64,000 bases of DNA from Flavivirga spongiicola (GTDB lineage: Bacteria > Bacteroidota > Bacteroidia > Flavobacteriales > Flavobacteriaceae): contig NZ_JAUOEO010000001.1 in the NCBI RefSeq assembly GCF_030540825.1, forward strand, positions 3,423,001-3,487,000. Reading direction: 5' to 3'. Below, one piece after another: positions 51,524 through 60,580 of the stretch (within the stretch, counting starts at the first letter, position 1; every line of letters begins with the position of its first letter). The position numbers and the translations under genes are program-made. Below the pieces are notes generated by a model. That model saw only the letters and a program-made list of their open reading frames with translations. It made no database searches and had not been told where the DNA came from.

Positions 51524-54487
51524 ATGAATAAAACAATAATTATATTATTAAGTTTTTTTATAACAAGCACCCTTTCTGCCCAAGAAACGCTTTTCGCCGA
51601 TTATTTTGATATAAAAGTAGGCGAGAAATCAGGAGCCATTGTTTTAGGGAAAGTACATTTAAAAAAGAATAAAGACATCTATACTGAAAAAATACCCAAA
51701 GACTACCAATTTTATATTACAGAAACAGATACAGATAAATTTGAAATCCAAACTAGTTTTGATAGTCAGGGAAGAATTTTTGGCGTAATAAAAGTAGCCA
51801 AGAGAAAAAAGACGGGAAAGATACCGGTAGATCATCATCTCGTCATATCACTAAAGGAAGGAAAAAAGGTGTTGACTTCAAAAAAGATAACTATTCATGT
51901 TGTTGAAAAAACCATGTGGGAAGATTTTGTAACGTATTATACGCCCAAGACACTTTCTAACAAAAGACTTTATGGTAAAAAATTTAAGAATGATAAGCTT
52001 TCAAACCTGATAACACTTTTAGAAAGGACTAATGGTCAATTTTCGTTTACTACTATGTACGGGAAACATCCTTCAGAATATAAAAGTGGAAAGGAACTGG
52101 AAAATGATTGGCGAAACGTAGCCGATCATATAGGAGGATTAGGTTATGCTTATGCTAAGTCAAAGAAGTTTGGTTTGCCTAGTGGTGACCCTGAGAAGAT
52201 TGAGCGTTTAAAACGTGTTATCTATAAGGCAATCATTCAATATACAAATAGCGTACCTGTAGAACCTAATGACGTGATGATAGAAGGGAAACCCATAGGA
52301 ACCGAACTAGGAGATGGCTTTAGTATGTTAGGAGAATATAAATTTGCAGGTCATGGTTTTGTAACGCATCATTGGAGAACTACTGATGCCTTGGCAGCTC
52401 CATTAATACATATTTGGCCAGAAGTTTTAAAAGGAATTGAAAATGGGGATGAAGAAGCCCAAGAGGTATATAATTCTATAATCCGGTTCTACCAACTTTT
52501 CTTTGCAGTAGTCCCAGGTAGAAGATCTATGGATGATCCTACAGAACGATGGAAAAACATATCTGATGTGAATTATTCTGAAGGAGCCTGGTCTGATGCC
52601 AATATTAGTCATAGAATGCGTTCATTAATGATGATGCCTATTCTTTGGGCAGATTATAACAGACCTATTACCTATGTGCCTTATTGGTACGATGACTACT
52701 ATAATGGGACAAAATTTGAAGGGATGACATTTGCCGACAACTGGTCGCCACGAGGCGTCGTTTTGGATTTAAGAAACTGGTGTGATAAATTATCATTACC
52801 TACCCATCTTTATGATCAATCGGGTTTTCATCCTGATGGAACCATATCTCATCATACAGGTCATAACTCTTCCGATTCGGCCATGTTTGCCTATGGTTTC
52901 GAATGGCTTGTTACAGTTAATGATGCTATCGAATATTATAAGAATACACCTTACCCTTTAAAGGATGAAAATTATCAATTTCTTGCTGATCGCATAGGCT
53001 ATACATATAGAAGGATGATTTATAAAGATCATTTGGATTTTGTTGTAGCGGGAAGAAGTTTTTCTTCAGATGTCTCCGATTTTGGTTCTGGTCATGTAGC
53101 AAGGGAAATTAAACAGGTTTTAGCAGGTAAATCCCCAACGACTAAAATAGAGGGAGAAAAAGAGCTTAAAGAGCTAAAAAAAGCATTTAAAAATAAAACA
53201 CATAAATTTTCGGGAACTACCTCATTTTGGAATGCAGATTATTTGGTACACAGAAAAGAGGAAGATGACATCAATTATTATTTTTCAGTGAAGCATAAGT
53301 CAGTAAGAACATCTGGTGCTGAGGATTTTACTAAGGTAAGAAAATCATGGCATGCAGGTAGTGGAGTATTTCAACTGCGAGTAAATGGAAATGAATATTC
53401 TCCAGATGTCTTATCACATATGGATTGGCATGTATTGCCTGGCGTTACTGAAGCATGGAAAACGAACCCAATGCCTAAAGGTCCTGCTTCTGCTTCTATG
53501 CCAGGAGGGAATGCCTTTTCAGGAATATTATCAGATGGAACTTATGGTCTTACTGGGTATCACCACAAACCAATTGACAAGTACACAGCAGCTGAGGCAT
53601 TGAAATCATATCACCTTATTGATGGTTTTGGGACAGCTATAGGTAGTCATATAAAAAGAAAAGAACAGGCAAAAGGAGAGGATCTTATAGTTACCTGTGT
53701 TGATCAATCCAGGTTTACATCTGCTATTACCTATGGTATAGATGGCAAGATAACTTCTATTCAAGCAGGGGAAAGTGTTAGTATCGAGAAGGAAATAAAA
53801 AATCCTGTTTGGATTCATCACAATAATAAAGGATACCTTATTTATCCAAAACAAGGACAGAAATTATTCATTAAAACGGGAACTGAGATTAACGTTACAG
53901 AAACAGATCTCAATATTGAAAAAAATGATAACTACATTATTGCTATAGATCATGGTGTAAACCCGGAGACTACTGAAAAAGATAAATATCACTATGTCCT
54001 AGTTGCTAATGTTTCTGTAGAAGACATGCCGGAAATACTTACTGAATATACAGGGAATACGGCTACGTATGCTTCTGATGGCATATACCATGCTTTATGT
54101 CATTCATTAGAAAGTTTAACCCAAGTTGTGTTTTATGAAGCTGGAAAAGCGATCTTGGATGATCAATGGGTTGAAACCGATAAACCCGCTTTAGTAATGC
54201 TAAAAGATCTGGGTACTCAACTTAGGTTATCAGTGGTTGACCCTATGCATAGCTTGGATAATGAAGTATTAATACTTAAAATATCACAATCACTTAAGGC
54301 TGGAACATACCATTATACCATGCCAGGGATAAAACCAAGAAAAGGTGAGAAAGCCATAGTGACATCCACTACTGAAGGTTCGGTAATTACCATTTCTTTG
54401 CCCGACAAAGCAGATGGTGTTTATTATAACTATCAAGAGCAGATGTATGCAGGGGCTCCTATAGTATTAATGTTGGAAAAGAAATAA
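51524..54487 (+). CDS. PL8-type polysaccharide lyase (chondroitin/hyaluronan lyase-like)
   Basis: The protein has 987 residues from ATG 51524, which gives a clean signal peptide (MNKTIIILLSFFITSTLSAQ). The longer frame from 51488 adds 12 residues before it. A beta domain (about 20-115) precedes the (alpha/alpha) toroid, with FHPDGTISHHTGHNSSD (catalytic His/Tyr region) and NWSPRGVVLDLRNWCDKL. The beta-sandwich super-domain with MDWHVLPGVTEAW (the family's W-x-x-LPGTT block), HMDW and YGLTGYHH follows. PL8 enzymes cut chondroitin, hyaluronan or xanthan. The sequence is divergent, so the polymer is uncertain. A terminator follows at 54575-54603. Confidence 0.82.
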   Translation: MNKTIIILLSFFITSTLSAQETLFADYFDIKVGEKSGAIVLGKVHLKKNKDIYTEKIPKDYQFYITETDTDKFEIQTSFDSQGRIFGVIKVAKRKKTGKIPVDHHLVISLKEGKKVLTSKKITIHVVEKTMWEDFVTYYTPKTLSNKRLYGKKFKNDKLSNLITLLERTNGQFSFTTMYGKHPSEYKSGKELENDWRNVADHIGGLGYAYAKSKKFGLPSGDPEKIERLKRVIYKAIIQYTNSVPVEPNDVMIEGKPIGTELGDGFSMLGEYKFAGHGFVTHHWRTTDALAAPLIHIWPEVLKGIENGDEEAQEVYNSIIRFYQLFFAVVPGRRSMDDPTERWKNISDVNYSEGAWSDANISHRMRSLMMMPILWADYNRPITYVPYWYDDYYNGTKFEGMTFADNWSPRGVVLDLRNWCDKLSLPTHLYDQSGFHPDGTISHHTGHNSSDSAMFAYGFEWLVTVNDAIEYYKNTPYPLKDENYQFLADRIGYTYRRMIYKDHLDFVVAGRSFSSDVSDFGSGHVAREIKQVLAGKSPTTKIEGEKELKELKKAFKNKTHKFSGTTSFWNADYLVHRKEEDDINYYFSVKHKSVRTSGAEDFTKVRKSWHAGSGVFQLRVNGNEYSPDVLSHMDWHVLPGVTEAWKTNPMPKGPASASMPGGNAFSGILSDGTYGLTGYHHKPIDKYTAAEALKSYHLIDGFGTAIGSHIKRKEQAKGEDLIVTCVDQSRFTSAITYGIDGKITSIQAGESVSIEKEIKNPVWIHHNNKGYLIYPKQGQKLFIKTGTEINVTETDLNIEKNDNYIIAIDHGVNPETTEKDKYHYVLVANVSVEDMPEILTEYTGNTATYASDGIYHALCHSLESLTQVVFYEAGKAILDDQWVETDKPALVMLKDLGTQLRLSVVDPMHSLDNEVLILKISQSLKAGTYHYTMPGIKPRKGEKAIVTSTTEGSVITISLPDKADGVYYNYQEQMYAGAPIVLMLEKK

Positions 54488-54574
54488 GGTTACTTTATAA
54501 CATGAAATCTCTCTTTCATTTATAGATAAAAAACTAAAAAAATAGCTTCAAAAGGGGCTGTTATTTAGTTTTTG

Positions 54575-54603
54575 AGACTGTCTAAAAAGATAGTCTTTTT
54601 TTT
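54575..54603 (+). terminator. Rho-independent terminator after the PL13-PL8 unit
   Basis: AGACTGTC and GATAGTCT pair with one wobble over a 5-6 nt loop, followed by an eight-T run. Confidence 0.75.
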
Positions 54604-54739
54604 GCAATTTTTTAAGCAATTCTTAATTCTAGTAAAACAACAGAAATTTATACGCATATTGCTACAAATTCCTTTACATAGATTAAAGGTTTATTATATT
54701 AGTGAGCATATAATAGATATATAGTTAACATTAACTATA

Positions 54740-54747
54740 TATCTTTG
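54740..54747 (+). promoter_or_regulatory. Putative -7 element of the small membrane-protein gene
   Basis: TATCTTTG matches TAnnTTTG and is 35 bp before the start codon at 54783. No -33 element is clear. Confidence 0.4.
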
Positions 54748-54782
54748 TTGTAGGTAATTTAAAATACTTCTACTAAAATTAT

Positions 54783-55124
54783 ATGAAAAAAATTGATTGG
54801 AATCTTCTAAACGAAACAATTGTTTGGTGGGAAAAAAAACGAATTACCTTTAATGTTGTTGTCGGCATATCTGGATTGATATCATTTATGGTATTATCTC
54901 CTAACTATTTTGGAATTACGGAAATCATAGGAATATTAACTTGGGGAATATTAGCGAACATTCTTTATTCAAGCGGAATTTTGATTGAAATTTTTAATTT
55001 TTATTATTTTAATGATAAAGTAAAGTTTTTTAAATTTAGGTTTGGATTTTACATATTTGGATCTCTTCTTTATTGTGCTGTAACTTTCATTTATCCTTTT
55101 CTTTACTATATACCTCCTTTTTGA
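54783..55124 (+). CDS. Small multi-pass membrane protein, hypothetical
   Basis: The protein has 113 residues with three hydrophobic stretches (about 23-40, 46-72 and 86-110) and aromatic-rich ends. No family recognised. It stands between two ends of the lyase locus and bears no sign of a glycan role. It follows the terminator of the PL8 unit and carries its own possible promoter, so it is probably unrelated to the locus. Confidence 0.6.
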   Translation: MKKIDWNLLNETIVWWEKKRITFNVVVGISGLISFMVLSPNYFGITEIIGILTWGILANILYSSGILIEIFNFYYFNDKVKFFKFRFGFYIFGSLLYCAVTFIYPFLYYIPPF

Positions 55125-55191
55125 TAAAAAACTACCAACAACAAAGAACTGAGTTAAAAAACAAACTTAAGCGGTGTATAAGACATAGCTA

Positions 55192-55263
55192 TTAAAGCAC
55201 TAGCTATCATGATTGCAGCAGAAATACCACAGTAGGTATGGGGAATCTTGGGATTGTCAAAAA
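55192..55263 (-). pseudogene. Degenerate fragment of the GH88 gene
   Basis: The sequence aligns without gaps to 55852-55923 inside the intact GH88 gene, at about three quarters identity by eye. Shared runs include GCAGAAA and ATTGTCAA-like ends. The reading frame is broken. It is the remains of a duplicated GH88 gene or of a homologous gene at this junction. Confidence 0.7.
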
Positions 55264-55280
55264 ATTATAACTATCTAGAG

Positions 55281-55345
55281 TAAATGTATGCAGAGATTCC
55301 AATAGTATTAAATTGGAAAAGAAATAAGGTTTCGTTCTAACATAC
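55281..55345 (+). pseudogene. Degenerate fragment of the PL8-type gene 3' end
   Basis: The sequence aligns with 54441-54505, i.e. the last codons, the stop and the first bases after the PL8-type gene. TTGGAAAAGAAATAAGGTT is shared exactly. It ends at the same relative point past the stop codon. Confidence 0.75.
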
Positions 55346-55369
55346 GATTATAAATAAAAAAAGAAAAAT

Positions 55370-55546
55370 GAGACTATCTAAAAAGTAATAAATTTTGTCA
55401 TTCAGAGCACTTCGACTACGCTCAGTACAAGCTATAGCGAAGAATCTTATGCTTTTAGAGATTCTTCACAGCTTCGCTACTACCTTCGAAACAAAATATA
55501 TTTTGTTTCTCGGTAATATTCAGAATGACACTTTTTAGACAGCCTC
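55370..55546. repeat. MITE-like element, copy 2
   Basis: A 177-bp element with imperfect 17-bp terminal inverted repeats (GAGACTATCTAAAAAGT at 55370 and the complement of GAGGCTGTCTAAAAAGT at 55530-55546). The core TCTAAAAAGT is shared with the element at 23479. The interior has TGTCATTCAGAGCAC, CTCAGTACA and a hairpin GAAGAATCT/AGATTCTTC, related to the interior of copy 1 in opposite orientation. Confidence 0.65.
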
Positions 55547-55600
55547 ATTTAAAAATTAGGGTTAGAGTAAATAAATGTACTTTATAAAGTCCAATGAGAA

Positions 55601-56806
55601 TTAAATCTTAGATAAATCACGATTGGTAATATCAGCATATCTAATTAGTGCTTCCAAAAAATAATAATCGGCATAATTGATAGGGGTATCAATTTCAGAG
55701 TAATTAGGAAGGTGTCCTGTGCTATGCTTTAGAATAAAATTTGCATTTTCTCCAATTTTAGCAAGATATTGCTCGTTTGATAGATTTTTAAGAATAGCTT
55801 CAGCATGTGAGAAATATTTATCACCATCATCAACAATGGTGCTTAGTTTTAATAAGGCACTGGCCATAATAGTTGAAGCAGAAACATCACGATAAGCATG
55901 TGGAATTCGTGGACTGTCAAAATCCCAATAAGGAATTTTGTCCTTAGGAAGCCTTGGATGATTCATTATAAAGGCCGCTATTTTTTTTGCCTGTTCCAGA
56001 TACTCCTTTTTTTGAGTTTCTCTATACATCATAGTATAGCCATACAATCCCCAAGCCTGACCTCTTGCCCATGACGATTCATCAGCATAGCCTTGATGGG
56101 TCATTTTTTTGATTATTTCTCCTGTTTCTGAGTTATAATTCACTACATGATAAGAGCTATTATCAGCTCTAAAATGATTAGCTAACGTTGTATCGCTATG
56201 CGAAAGAGCCATTTGCTTGTATGTGTTGTTATTTGCGTTTTTTGATGCCCACATTAATAATTCTAAGTTCATCATGTTATCCACGATTACTGGAAAGTTA
56301 TATGGTGCAAAATCCCAAGATTTTATACAACCAACGGTTTTAGAAAATCTACCAGAAAGCGTTTTTGCACCATTTAATAAAACAGTCTTATAATCATTGT
56401 TCCCTGTAAGTCGATACCCATTCCCAAACGAGGTGTAGAGCATAAACCCCAAGTCGTGTGTATGAGTGAAATATTGTATTGTATCCAATGCTGTTGTAAA
56501 TTTATTAGCCTGTTCCTTGAAAAAATCATCTTTACTTATTTCAAACATGTACCACAATGAGCCCGGAAAGAACCCCGTGGTCCAATCTCTCGTTGGCGCA
56601 ATCCTAGTTTCTCCACTGGGCCATATGGAACGTGGGTTTTTACCTGGTTCGTATGCGGCTGTTGCCAGTTTTAGTTGTTCTTTTGCTGTGGTAACACTTT
56701 TGGTTAGCCAGTCAGTTTCACTGTAATTTGTTTGTTTTTTGCTCTGGCATGCCATCAGTAAGCCAATTAATATAAGTGCAGCGATTGATCTATAGTATTT
56801 AAGCAT
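55601..56806 (-). CDS. Unsaturated glucuronyl hydrolase (GH88), lipoprotein
   Basis: The protein has 401 residues with lipobox LMAC (Cys20). It hydrates the 4,5-double bond of lyase-generated oligosaccharide ends and so releases unsaturated uronate for KduI. The catalytic Asp residues are visible as Asp118 (HDLGFML) and Asp176 (VIVDNMMNLELL), with DWTTGFFPGSLWY and ARGQAWGLYGY as further family blocks. It lies 17 bp downstream of the PL21 lyase gene, in one operon. Confidence 0.95.
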   Translation of the reverse strand: MLKYYRSIAALILIGLLMACQSKKQTNYSETDWLTKSVTTAKEQLKLATAAYEPGKNPRSIWPSGETRIAPTRDWTTGFFPGSLWYMFEISKDDFFKEQANKFTTALDTIQYFTHTHDLGFMLYTSFGNGYRLTGNNDYKTVLLNGAKTLSGRFSKTVGCIKSWDFAPYNFPVIVDNMMNLELLMWASKNANNNTYKQMALSHSDTTLANHFRADNSSYHVVNYNSETGEIIKKMTHQGYADESSWARGQAWGLYGYTMMYRETQKKEYLEQAKKIAAFIMNHPRLPKDKIPYWDFDSPRIPHAYRDVSASTIMASALLKLSTIVDDGDKYFSHAEAILKNLSNEQYLAKIGENANFILKHSTGHLPNYSEIDTPINYADYYFLEALIRYADITNRDLSKI

Positions 56807-56822
56807 TCTTTTTTGTTTTAAG

Positions 56823-59135
56823 TTATTTTTTAATCAGTTTATAATTTCCACCAGTACCTTCAAAATACAAGGTTCCGTCTTCATTTACAGTATTAGAAGT
56901 TTTGAACATCTCATTGTCTTTTATAATTTGCCAATGCCCTGGTTTTAAATCGGTCAATAGAATCTTGTATGATTTATTTTCTTGAATGCTAAAACTAAAT
57001 GGTTGATCCATTGATTGAAACCATTTATTGAAGCATACAATTCTATCTTGTATCTGGATTCCCAGAATGTGCTCTCCGTCTATTTTTTTGACAGATAAAT
57101 GAGTATTGTTATCATTATCCATTATCTGCATGACATTAAGAAAATAGTTTTCCTGCGTATCGGTTTTGGGTGTGACTTCTATTCTCCAGGCACCTCTCTC
57201 ATTAGCAATGTCTGGTCGTTTGGTAGGAGTGTTGTTATAGTTTGTACCACGTACCCAAAAATCTTTACCAGGACCCCCTACCGATTTTATTTCAAGATCA
57301 TCCAATTCTGGAATTAAAGTCGTATTGACTAATTTTCCGGTATAACCATTTTCGGTAAGTGATAACGTTGTTTCATTATTACTGATTTTTGGTTTTTCTA
57401 TACTGTGTAAAAGCCAGGTTTTTTGAAAAGAAGGGTTAGATGAAACCACTTTATCAAAAACAATAAATACAGCAGGAATAGTATCATTTTTTAAATTTAA
57501 AAAAGTGAACGACCTTTTAACTTCTTTGACCTTTTTGCTATACGCTTTTGTAATATCACCCTTTAAATAGGAATAATCTGGACTAAGAAGGTCAGGACCA
57601 AACTCTCGTGCCAAAATCTCACCAGTCTTATAGCCTTTGGTCAACAAATCCTTTAATGTTACCGGAGGACTCCATCCATCACCAGGCATTCTTTGTCCGC
57701 CATCATTAGCTGCAAAAGGTGTTCTTCGGGATCCGCCATAGCTTGACGATTTAAATGTTTCATTGGGGTCATAAATCAGCAAACTATTGTGTGCTATGGA
57801 GCGCTTAAAATAGTTTTTGTTGTGATCACTATTGTACCCGCCAGATGATCCGGAATAAATACCAGAATCAATGGCAAGTGGGCCTTTGTAGTAAATTTGA
57901 AATGCACCTGCATCCAGATGTTGATGGTTGTTAAATTGATATTCGTTTATTTTCATTTCGGCTATAACACTTTTTTTGTTCCAGCCTGTACGCGCAATCA
58001 TCCATCCATAAGGAGCTCCGAAATATTTAGTTAAAGGTAAATCTGAAGGTGTCTTTTTTCCAAGTTCAGTGTCTTTCCATAAAAACTCAAATAGCTTATC
58101 CCTACTATCAATATTGGGTCTTTTTAAATATTCATTGTTAACATATTCATCTTTATAATAGCTTCCGGATAATAACCCTACCAATGCCATGGATGTTGGT
58201 TTACCTTGTGAATAATTAACATCACCACTGGCAAGAAATTGCCCATCAGGACGTCTACTATAAATATGATGATACGGAATATATTGTTGAGATGGATTAT
58301 ACACATTACCAGCTCCCATACGATCAAATATCCAAAGCGGATATAAGTCTGCTGCCTGTCTTACCTTGCTATAGCCAGCACCTTGATGATAAGCTTCTCC
58401 AGGGTAAAACCAATTTCTGACGGGAAGGTGCTCACGAAAAAAACGTCCGGCTGCCAGATGGTACATTTCGGGAAATTCATCATAAATTGCTATGGACGCA
58501 GATAACAGATCTCTCATAATCATCCATTCTGAAGAATGTCCAGTAACCGAACTTTGTTTTACGGGAGGATATCCGCATTCAAGTCTTTTGGCCATGCGCA
58601 GAAATTCAGCTATAAAGGCTTGTTTTTCGTTTTCGGTCAAAAGATCATGACACCAATCATAAACAATGGCTCCAGACACCATCATGCGACCAAAAGCCCT
58701 GGCAATGTCTTGTACGTGCGGCCAATCGCTTTTTTGCATTTTAGTGAGTATATCTTTAATGGCTTGACGCCCGAATACCTTTTTACCTGTGGTTAAATAA
58801 CGTATGGCATTCAATTCAGAACGAACCGTTACTCCTTGCTGTTTAACATAATCTCTCCAACCTTTTACCTTACCATCATCTACGCTTTCTTCTTCGCTCA
58901 TTTTTACCAGCTCATTCCAAATAGACTGGAGTTTGGGGTTGGAGATTCGCTTTTTTAAATCTGGAATATCCTTAGCTCTTAAGTAGAGCCTTGGATGTTC
59001 AGATGGAGGTATAGGAATTGAAATACCATCAATGGATTCCCATTTAAGGCTATTCTCATTCTGAGCTATAACTGGCCCACATATCTGGAAAAATGTACCG
59101 ATCAAAATAGTACGAATTAGGACTTTATATATCAT
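56823..59135 (-). CDS. Heparinase II-like polysaccharide lyase (PL21)
   Basis: The protein has 770 residues with signal peptide ending near VIAQ. Counting along the sequence puts the His of TGHSSEW at 200, the Glu at 203, the Tyr of QGAGY at 255 and the His of FNNHQHLDAG at 404. This is a constant offset of two from the published catalytic residues His202, Glu205, Tyr257 and His406 of Pedobacter heparinase II (772 residues). This agreement makes PL21 very likely. Heparinase II cuts both heparin and heparan sulfate. HQHLDAG also carries the zinc-site residues. It is first in an operon with GH88. Confidence 0.93.
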   Translation of the reverse strand: MIYKVLIRTILIGTFFQICGPVIAQNENSLKWESIDGISIPIPPSEHPRLYLRAKDIPDLKKRISNPKLQSIWNELVKMSEEESVDDGKVKGWRDYVKQQGVTVRSELNAIRYLTTGKKVFGRQAIKDILTKMQKSDWPHVQDIARAFGRMMVSGAIVYDWCHDLLTENEKQAFIAEFLRMAKRLECGYPPVKQSSVTGHSSEWMIMRDLLSASIAIYDEFPEMYHLAAGRFFREHLPVRNWFYPGEAYHQGAGYSKVRQAADLYPLWIFDRMGAGNVYNPSQQYIPYHHIYSRRPDGQFLASGDVNYSQGKPTSMALVGLLSGSYYKDEYVNNEYLKRPNIDSRDKLFEFLWKDTELGKKTPSDLPLTKYFGAPYGWMIARTGWNKKSVIAEMKINEYQFNNHQHLDAGAFQIYYKGPLAIDSGIYSGSSGGYNSDHNKNYFKRSIAHNSLLIYDPNETFKSSSYGGSRRTPFAANDGGQRMPGDGWSPPVTLKDLLTKGYKTGEILAREFGPDLLSPDYSYLKGDITKAYSKKVKEVKRSFTFLNLKNDTIPAVFIVFDKVVSSNPSFQKTWLLHSIEKPKISNNETTLSLTENGYTGKLVNTTLIPELDDLEIKSVGGPGKDFWVRGTNYNNTPTKRPDIANERGAWRIEVTPKTDTQENYFLNVMQIMDNDNNTHLSVKKIDGEHILGIQIQDRIVCFNKWFQSMDQPFSFSIQENKSYKILLTDLKPGHWQIIKDNEMFKTSNTVNEDGTLYFEGTGGNYKLIKK

Positions 59136-59565
59136 TGTGTCTAAACTTGAATGTTTTCTGCTAAATTAATTCTTAAAGTAATTCTTACAGAGAATCATTT
59201 GTGTCATAAAACAAGTAGATATGTTTCATTATCCCAGATTCTATATTAGAAAACCTATTATAACTTAAAACTGTAGTAAACTATAGAGCTTCTTTACTTT
59301 TTTAGTTTAGCTCTCCCTCTTCACGAGTTTAAGAAGTGCCTACATCTTTTTAACTATTATATTCTATTCATCAATATTTGTGGACACATTATAGCTTCTA
59401 GAGGAGAGGCTACTCGATGCTATGTATGCTGAAACTTAATAAAAAGTCACAGTTTTTGCAGCTTTAACCTTCATAGTAAAGTTATAATGTTTTAAGAAAG
59501 AGACCTGACGTTTTATTAGCTGAGAGATAGAGTTAAGCTCTGATCAAAGAGTTTCGTACTTCTGA
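59136..59565. other. Upstream gap of the PL21-GH88 operon
   Basis: No gene is visible in 430 bases. A weak relative of the locus motif (minus strand, AATAT and AACAT 22 bp apart near 59243-59221) is present but lacks the AAATT box, so I do not count it. The remainder shows nothing recognisable. Confidence 0.4.
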
Positions 59566-60390
59566 TTAATCTATAATCTCATAAATATTATAATTATCAT
59601 AAAGTCCTTTAGCAGGAACCATAAGTCGAATGGCAGTTTGACCGCCTTTGAGGTGTTTGTTTGTATCTTGATATCGAAAACTAAGCGTATTGTTAATGTA
59701 CCATTCAACAGTGTTTTTATACTTAATAATCTTCAAATGATGCTTCCCTTGTAAATCTTTGAGAGTTAGATCTTCTCCTTTGATAGTAAGTATGCGACCT
59801 GGACATTTACGCATGTTAGTAGTACCTCTGCCTGGAGCAAAAAATGAGATTCTGTAGTTATGTAAATCACTTTTGGTGTATTGTGCGGCAACCCCAAAAC
59901 GTTTTTTTAAAGCGTTGTCAAATACATCCTGTCCTTGATTTCCAGTACAACTGAACATAAGCATATGTAATGCGTTTTCAGACAAACTTTGAAATTCACA
60001 CTCGATAATATAGTTTTCGGGGGTTTTGAATTTATTCCAATAAACTAAGTGACCTCCTCTGAAAACCCCATCGACATAATACTTTTCAATTTCCGAACCT
60101 AAATCCTTTTTCATGGCAGGTTCCACCGCTTCATAAAAATTTGCTCCTAACCCTGAGAAGTGACCTCCGTTTTGAGTGTAGTATGCTGAAGTAACATCGT
60201 AGTATTTGGAATGCAATAACAACTTACCGTCTTGAATTGTAGCTATTCCAGGCCCTTCCATAACCCAATTGGATAAGTCTGAAGGGGCGTTAAAATTACA
60301 GGAATAGATCAGTTTTGTTTGATGCTCCTTATGAGTTTTACACCCTAAAAAACTGATAAGACATAGAAGTGTCAAGGTTATCTGATTCAT
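59566..60390 (-). CDS. DUF1961-family lipoprotein
   Basis: The protein has 274 residues with lipobox FLGC (Cys17). It has a concanavalin-like beta-sandwich pattern: LSNWVMEGPGIATIQDGKLLL, FRGGHLVYWNKFKTPENYII, ALHMLMFSCTGNQGQDVFD, and a C-terminal strand EWYINNTLSFRYQD. I recall this family (DUF1961) from polysaccharide loci as a putative sugar-binding or degrading protein. The gene is divergent from the 898-residue lyase-like gene and the two share the 190-bp gap with locus motif D. Confidence 0.75.
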   Translation of the reverse strand: MNQITLTLLCLISFLGCKTHKEHQTKLIYSCNFNAPSDLSNWVMEGPGIATIQDGKLLLHSKYYDVTSAYYTQNGGHFSGLGANFYEAVEPAMKKDLGSEIEKYYVDGVFRGGHLVYWNKFKTPENYIIECEFQSLSENALHMLMFSCTGNQGQDVFDNALKKRFGVAAQYTKSDLHNYRISFFAPGRGTTNMRKCPGRILTIKGEDLTLKDLQGKHHLKIIKYKNTVEWYINNTLSFRYQDTNKHLKGGQTAIRLMVPAKGLYDNYNIYEIID

Positions 60391-60471
60391 AATATGATAA
60401 GTTTTGAGGTTTTAAAAATAAAGTTTTGTACTATTCTTTGTTGGGTCAAATGGAGATATTATTTTAAATGG

Positions 60472-60537
60472 AACATTGATACCCTTTATATGTAACATGG
60501 AACTGTTAAAACTGCTATGAATCTATATAAATTAGTA
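60472..60537 (+). promoter_or_regulatory. Locus motif D (between DUF1961 and DUF4962 genes)
   Basis: The half-sites AACATT (60472) and AACATG (60494) are 22 bp apart, with ACCCTTTATA between them. AAATTAG starts at 60529, 28 bp after the 7-nt second half-site. It points to the plus-strand lyase-like gene 44 bp later. Confidence 0.65.
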
Positions 60538-60580
60538 AGCTGAATATTTATATAAATAACCCATCTGTAATATCGGGGAA

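Larger units (their letters stand above)
55125..55600. other. Gap with fossil gene fragments and a MITE-like element
   Basis: The gap has no intact gene. It holds a degenerate GH88 fragment (55192-55263), a degenerate PL8 3'-end fragment (55281-55345) and an inverted-repeat element (55370-55546), each described separately. Confidence 0.75.

Noticed and set aside
59221..59247. A sixth copy of the locus motif upstream of PL21 on the minus strand
   Set aside because: One half-site is AATAT, the centre lacks ACC-TTTATA, and no AAATT box follows at 28-29 bp, so the match is too weak.
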